Shown here: one piece after another, positions 61,062-64,000 of the stretch
Layout of the letters: each line of letters begins with the position of its first letter
Numbering within the stretch: position 1 is the first letter of the stretch
NCBI RefSeq assembly: GCF_003269425.1
Contig: NZ_CP030104.1
Location: 3,133,001-3,197,000, forward strand
DNA length: 64,000 nucleotides
Direction: 5' to 3'
Source: Flagellimonas maritima
GTDB taxonomy: Bacteria > Bacteroidota > Bacteroidia > Flavobacteriales > Flavobacteriaceae
The notes under the pieces: model-generated
Database searches by the model: none
Told to the model about the DNA's origin: nothing
Seen by the model: the letters and a program-made list of their open reading frames with translations, nothing else
Translations under genes and position numbers: made by a program

Positions 61062-61919
61062 CTACGTTCCGTATCCTCCATTCGTCCCTATCCACATCTC
61101 ATTAATATCTTTGTAATCTTTATATAAATAAGATTTATCGATGCATCCTTTATGGTTTTGCATCAACCAATTTGTCGCTTCTTTTCCTGCTTTATCATTG
61201 TCTAGATACAGTTTCACATCCTTGAACATTTCTATGTGTTTCATGGCCTTTTTAAGAAAGGACAGCGAGTTTAAAATGAGAAAGGACATGTTGTCGTGGC
61301 AGAAGTTGGTGACCGTTAAAAAATCGAACATTCCTTCCGTTACCACTAGCTGCATACATCCGTTTGAAAAATAGGTAATGTCCTTTGGGGAGGAAGAACT
61401 CTTGTAGTATATGTTTCGAAGTTCCCAACCGCCCGAATCGTTTTGTAGGCCAATGGCGAAATAGTGGTTTCCTTTTCGGGAGTAATGGACTTCCTTACAG
61501 TATTTATTTGCGGTTTCTAGGGTTATGTTTCGTTTCTTCAAGTAAACTTTCAGTCCGTAGTGCCAAATAGGATTGGCACTTTTTATAATCAATTTATTGT
61601 TGGATGGCGGAATAAACGGTTGCGGGTGAAAAGAAAGAGAGGGCGGTACGTCCGACAAGAAGTCGAGCGCGTCTCGAAGACGGCAGTCGTAAAACCGGAT
61701 GACCAGATCGAGAACGTTTCCCCCAAAACCAGCACCGTGGTCAAACCATAGGTTCTTGATTTTAGACACCTTGAAAGAGGCATGGGTTTCCGGCCGAAAT
61801 GGACTTAGGAACCAAGCTTCTTTCTCCGTCTCCCTTTTCGGAAAGTGTCCGGCTTTGGCCATCGTTTTTACGATGCAAACGGCACGGACTTTTTCCCAGC
61901 ATATCGGCTCCTTTTTCAT
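61062..61919 (-). CDS. DnaG-like primase with Toprim domain
   Basis: 285 residues. The N-terminal part resembles the DnaG zinc-finger/catalytic entry (WFLSPFRPETHASFKV, WFDHGAGFGGNVLDL) but without an obvious full zinc-ligand set. The Toprim domain has the catalytic Glu in LVVTEGMFDFLT and the acidic pair in LYLDNDKAG. It probably primes complementary-strand synthesis after transfer or during element replication. The start overlaps the upstream HTH gene by 4 nt (ATGA). Common in Bacteroidota mobilizable elements. Confidence 0.85.
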   Translation of the reverse strand: MKKEPICWEKVRAVCIVKTMAKAGHFPKRETEKEAWFLSPFRPETHASFKVSKIKNLWFDHGAGFGGNVLDLVIRFYDCRLRDALDFLSDVPPSLSFHPQPFIPPSNNKLIIKSANPIWHYGLKVYLKKRNITLETANKYCKEVHYSRKGNHYFAIGLQNDSGGWELRNIYYKSSSSPKDITYFSNGCMQLVVTEGMFDFLTVTNFCHDNMSFLILNSLSFLKKAMKHIEMFKDVKLYLDNDKAGKEATNWLMQNHKGCIDKSYLYKDYKDINEMWIGTNGGYGT

Positions 61920-62203
61920 CTGCGCTTATTTTTAAAGGTGTAGTTCAGGGCTTCCGTTTCGATTTCCGAGATTGATTTTCGACTGTTCTGTAAAAGCCAC
62001 GTATTGAGTTTGGCCTTTTCAAAGAATATCAGTTTACCGTTGGGTTTTGAGTGTGGGATATTTCCAGATGCTGTCAATTTGTACAGATAGCTTCTCGATA
62101 TTCCGGTATAGTCACAGGTTTCTTCAAAGGTGAGTACTTCCTTATGGGCTGTTAAAAGCCGTTCTAAACGATCAAGTCGTTCAAGGATTAAAAAATTGTC
62201 CAT
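61916..62203 (-). CDS. Excisionase-like helix-turn-helix protein
   Basis: 95 residues. A MerR-like winged helix of the HTH_17/excisionase class: LTFEETCDYTGISRSYLYKL, TASGNIPHSKPNGKLIFFEK, with a basic C-terminus. It starts with a short coiled segment (LERLDRLERLLTAHKEVLTF). It probably acts as recombination directionality factor or as repressor of the mob operon; it is the first gene of that leftward run. A palindrome lies 28 nt upstream of its start. Confidence 0.85.
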   Translation of the reverse strand: MDNFLILERLDRLERLLTAHKEVLTFEETCDYTGISRSYLYKLTASGNIPHSKPNGKLIFFEKAKLNTWLLQNSRKSISEIETEALNYTFKNKRR

Positions 62204-62230
62204 TGGTTTCCTTTTTAGGGTTACGAAATG

Positions 62231-62248
62231 AACAAAAGCGCTTTTGTT
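62231..62248. promoter_or_regulatory. 18-bp perfect palindrome upstream of the excisionase-like gene
   Basis: AACAAAAGCGCTTTTGTT, starting 28 nt before the ATG of the leftward HTH gene. Position and symmetry suit an autoregulatory operator. Confidence 0.5.
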
Positions 62249-62317
62249 TTCTTTTAAATAATTCTTGGGATAAAGGTAAAATAAAGGAAAGGGGGAAGCT
62301 AGATTTTTTGATTTAAG

Positions 62318-62326
62318 TTATCCACA
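62318..62326 (+). other. DnaA-box match
   Basis: TTATCCACA, the perfect consensus 9-mer, in an AT-rich region. One such site is expected by chance about every 130 kb on a given strand at even composition, so it is only suggestive. Confidence 0.25.
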
Positions 62327-62450
62327 AAAAACTGATATACAATGACTTATGTTAAATGAATTCAAATGAAATCATATATAATTTGGAAATTTAGATTTGG
62401 TTTCAAATGGCTTCAAATGCTATCATTTGATTTTTGGCAAAAATCAAAGA

Positions 62451-62556
62451 ATTTTGAGTTATCAACAATTTGAGATAGCTAAATACGAAAATGTTAGTTT
62501 AAAAAAGGGTCGATTATATTGTTTTAGGAGCAGGCCATTACATAGTTGCTATTTGA
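62451..62556 (+). repeat. About 105-nt dispersed direct repeat, copy 2 (decayed gene end)
   Basis: Counterpart of 37814-37918. Reads ILSYQQFEIAKYENV, then after a 1-nt insertion VDYIVLGAGHYIVAI up to TGA at 62554-62556, the same end point as copy 1. The matching reading frame identifies both as remnants of one protein family's C-terminus. Confidence 0.65.
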
Positions 62557-62700
62557 AGAATGTTAACATGCATATGAAGGATGCTGTTCTATTATATTAA
62601 AGGTTTGCTTCTTGAGACCAAAGAAATAAAGAAATTTTCTTTCTAGTCAATACCGATTAATATATCGACTTAATAGCAGGAGTCAAAATCTTTGAATAAA

Positions 62701-62734
62701 CTTCACGAAATGAGCAAAACTCATTGCTGTGAAG
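62701..62734. repeat. Stem-loop
   Basis: CTTCAC / GTGAAG outer arms (62701-62706, 62729-62734) and AATGAG / CTCATT inner arms (62709-62714, 62720-62725) with a CAAAA loop. No T-run follows. Function unclear. Confidence 0.5.
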
Positions 62735-62870
62735 TTAGCTCGAGATTAATTTTATTCCTTGATATATGTTACTATAAAGGGATTTGTTATTTTTAATAAA
62801 GAAGTATATAATTAATGTGAGTTATGCTACAAGCATTAATTATAGGATATTTTAAATTATTGAACATTCT

Positions 62871-64000
62871 ATGATACGTCATAATCTTAAACTTATAATC
62901 AGGAATTTGTGGGCAAATAAAATATATACTTCTATTATTCTATTGAGCCTAGTAGTGGCTTTTGTATGTTGCAATATCCTCATATCATTTCTCGTTTATG
63001 AAACAAATACGGATAAATTTCATTCCAAGCAAGATAGGATATTCCAAGTATTCAGTAATGATCCATTTGGCGAAAGTGGCCGCATTCCCTATATACCCAA
63101 GTTTCTTTATGGCTATTTAACCAACAATTATCCAGAAATTGCCGATGTAAGTCAGATTGGAAATTTAGATAAAGCTTCAATTGAGGTTGAAAAAACCATT
63201 TTTAAAGATTTAAATATTTTGTTGGCCGATGAGTCATTCTTTTCAGTTTTTGATTTCCCTATTGGTCAAGGAAATAAAAGTGGGGGATTGTCACCTGGTA
63301 ATATTGTACTCACACAAGAAAAGGCTGCTATTTTATTTGGGGATTCGGAAGCGGTCGGTAAGTCTGTTTCTTTAATTACTCCCGATACTATCCAGCAAAT
63401 GACCGTTTCGGCTATTGCAAAAAAGTCGAACTCGAATAGTCATTTATCTTTTGATGCCTTAGTGCATCATTCCAATTTTGAAAATAGATGGAATGGCGGA
63501 CCCAGCTATGCTTTAATGACGAGCAATAGTTCTACGGAAGCCTTGCAAAGCAAGATCAAGGCAGATAGTATACGACCAGGATTACTTGGCCCTGGCAAAA
63601 TGGACTACTTCTTTGAGCCCTTAAGTAATTCTTATTTCACCGCTGAAAATAAAATGAAATACATGAAAACAAGAAACCCTACCTTTTTGAAGGTCGGGTA
63701 TATAGTTTGCGGCTTGATTCTCTTTATTGCAAGCTTTAATTTCATAAATCTATTCTTGCTTTTTTGGCAGGATAGAAGAAAGGAAATGGGTATTAAAAAA
63801 ACTCTTGGAATTACTCAAAAAGGATTGTTCTACTTCTCAATAGCAGAAGCAGGATTTTACATTATTACTAGTTTTTTATTATCGCTTATTATAACACTTC
63901 TAACAATTCCTGTATTCAATTCTGTTTTTGAGGCGAACCTATCACCAGAGTATTTGTTGAATATAGAGGTTGCTTCACATATAGCTTTAGTCATTCTTTT
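62871..64000 (+). CDS. MacB/FtsX-type ABC transporter permease (partial, runs off right edge)
   Basis: First about 376 residues from ATG at 62871 (MIRHNLKLIIRNLWANKIY). One N-terminal membrane helix (IILLSLVVAFVCCNILISFL), a large periplasmic MacB_PCD-like domain (about 45-270, VLTQEKAAILFGDSEAVGKS) and the start of the FtsX permease core (about 280 on, LFLLFWQDRRKEMGIKKTLG). Such proteins work with a LolD/MacB-type ATPase in envelope stress, lipoprotein or small-molecule export. The second half, if this is an eight-helix double FtsX protein, lies beyond the window. It is outside the mobile element. Confidence 0.88.
   Translation, partial: MIRHNLKLIIRNLWANKIYTSIILLSLVVAFVCCNILISFLVYETNTDKFHSKQDRIFQVFSNDPFGESGRIPYIPKFLYGYLTNNYPEIADVSQIGNLDKASIEVEKTIFKDLNILLADESFFSVFDFPIGQGNKSGGLSPGNIVLTQEKAAILFGDSEAVGKSVSLITPDTIQQMTVSAIAKKSNSNSHLSFDALVHHSNFENRWNGGPSYALMTSNSSTEALQSKIKADSIRPGLLGPGKMDYFFEPLSNSYFTAENKMKYMKTRNPTFLKVGYIVCGLILFIASFNFINLFLLFWQDRRKEMGIKKTLGITQKGLFYFSIAEAGFYIITSFLLSLIITLLTIPVFNSVFEANLSPEYLLNIEVASHIALVIL

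Larger units (their letters stand above)
49874..62203. mobile_element. Decayed mobilizable genetic element carrying a defence cluster
   Basis: Bounded on the left by a tyrosine-recombinase remnant and on the right by an excisionase-like HTH gene. In between lie MobA relaxase, MobC, a primase and an accessory membrane protein (all leftward) and a cargo of toxin-antitoxin, nuclease and reverse-transcriptase genes (mostly rightward). This is the usual build of Bacteroidota integrative mobilizable elements. Exact ends are not determined: I found no convincing flanking direct repeat. The dead integrase suggests the element is now fixed unless helped in trans. Confidence 0.7.
62204..62870. other. 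Right junction region of the element
   Basis: 667 nt without a full gene. It holds an 18-bp palindrome, a DnaA-box match, the second copy of a gene remnant and a hairpin, all listed separately. The element end is probably here. Confidence 0.5.

Noticed and set aside
62361..62430. TTCAAATG repeats (62361, 62402, 62412, plus an inverted CATTTGA) next to a DnaA box as replication iterons
   Set aside because: The copies are short, AT-rich and unevenly spaced, and partly overlap the decayed gene fragment seen also at 37.7 kb; too weak to call an origin.
62397..62600. 67-codon open frame near the right junction as a gene
   Set aside because: Comparison with the related copy at 37.8 kb shows a 1-nt insertion; the conserved C-terminus is in another frame, so this is a decayed fragment.
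49820..62740. GTGAAGTT shared by the left and right flanks of the element as attachment-site repeat
   Set aside because: Only about 8 nt are shared, in AT-rich DNA, and the right copy lies within a hairpin; chance similarity is likely.
1..64000. CRISPR arrays, tRNA and rRNA genes
   Set aside because: No regularly spaced repeat units and no cloverleaf or rRNA sequence were recognised anywhere in the window by eye.

Overview
The window is chromosomal DNA of a Bacteroidota bacterium, most probably a (marine) Flavobacteriaceae member. The grounds are: AT-rich sequence with long AT-rich gaps, no clear Shine-Dalgarno sequences, a TAnnTTTG-type -7 box, TonB-dependent receptors with carboxypeptidase-like N-domains, LytS/LytTR two-component pairs, and many SxxC lipoproteins. 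I could not run any search; family names rest on motifs read by eye.

Layout. (1) 1-22 kb: a Wzx/Wzy-type capsule/exopolysaccharide locus. It holds a flippase (partial), a beta-helix lipoprotein, a GT4 and a GT2 glycosyltransferase, an EpsG-like polymerase, four nucleotide-sugar enzymes (TviB-like and Ugd dehydrogenases, TviC-like and UDP-glucuronate 4-epimerases), a PglE/PglF-like aminotransferase and dehydratase, Wza- and Wzc-like export proteins, a CpsB-type phosphatase and two PAP2 phosphatases. The sugars implied are acidic (GlcA/GalA, GlcNAcA/GalNAcA) plus an amino-dideoxy sugar. (2) 22-27.4 kb: an MscS channel with two overlapping MgtE-family genes, then an aspartoacylase-like gene with rimK. 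(3) 27.4-35.5 kb: gene relics (CNNM, AraC), an uncharacterised secreted/OmpA three-gene operon, two NTF2-fold proteins and a Tat-exported HisC-like aminotransferase. (4) 35.6-49.7 kb: three LytS/LytTR pairs, two with a TonB-dependent receptor, plus an AraC-type membrane regulator.

(5) 49.9-62.2 kb: a mobilizable genetic element whose integrase has decayed. Its transfer side has an excisionase-like HTH, primase, MobC, MobA relaxase and a membrane accessory protein, with a candidate oriT. Its cargo is defensive: an orphan ParD/HigA antitoxin pair, an AbiEi/AbiEii type IV toxin-antitoxin operon with a readable operator and promoter, a Cas4-like plus DEDD dual-nuclease protein (DUF2779 type), and a tandem pair of reverse transcriptases that looks like a DRT3 (Drt3a/Drt3b) antiphage system. 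Directly after the second RT, a 118-nt stretch ends in a terminator and folds so that a CACACACA tract sits in the loop of an 8-bp hairpin, enclosed by an 8-bp closing stem. I propose it as the system's non-coding RNA and its template; this is the main find. (6) The right edge carries a partial FtsX/MacB-type permease, and just before it a decayed copy of a gene fragment also present at 37.7-37.9 kb.
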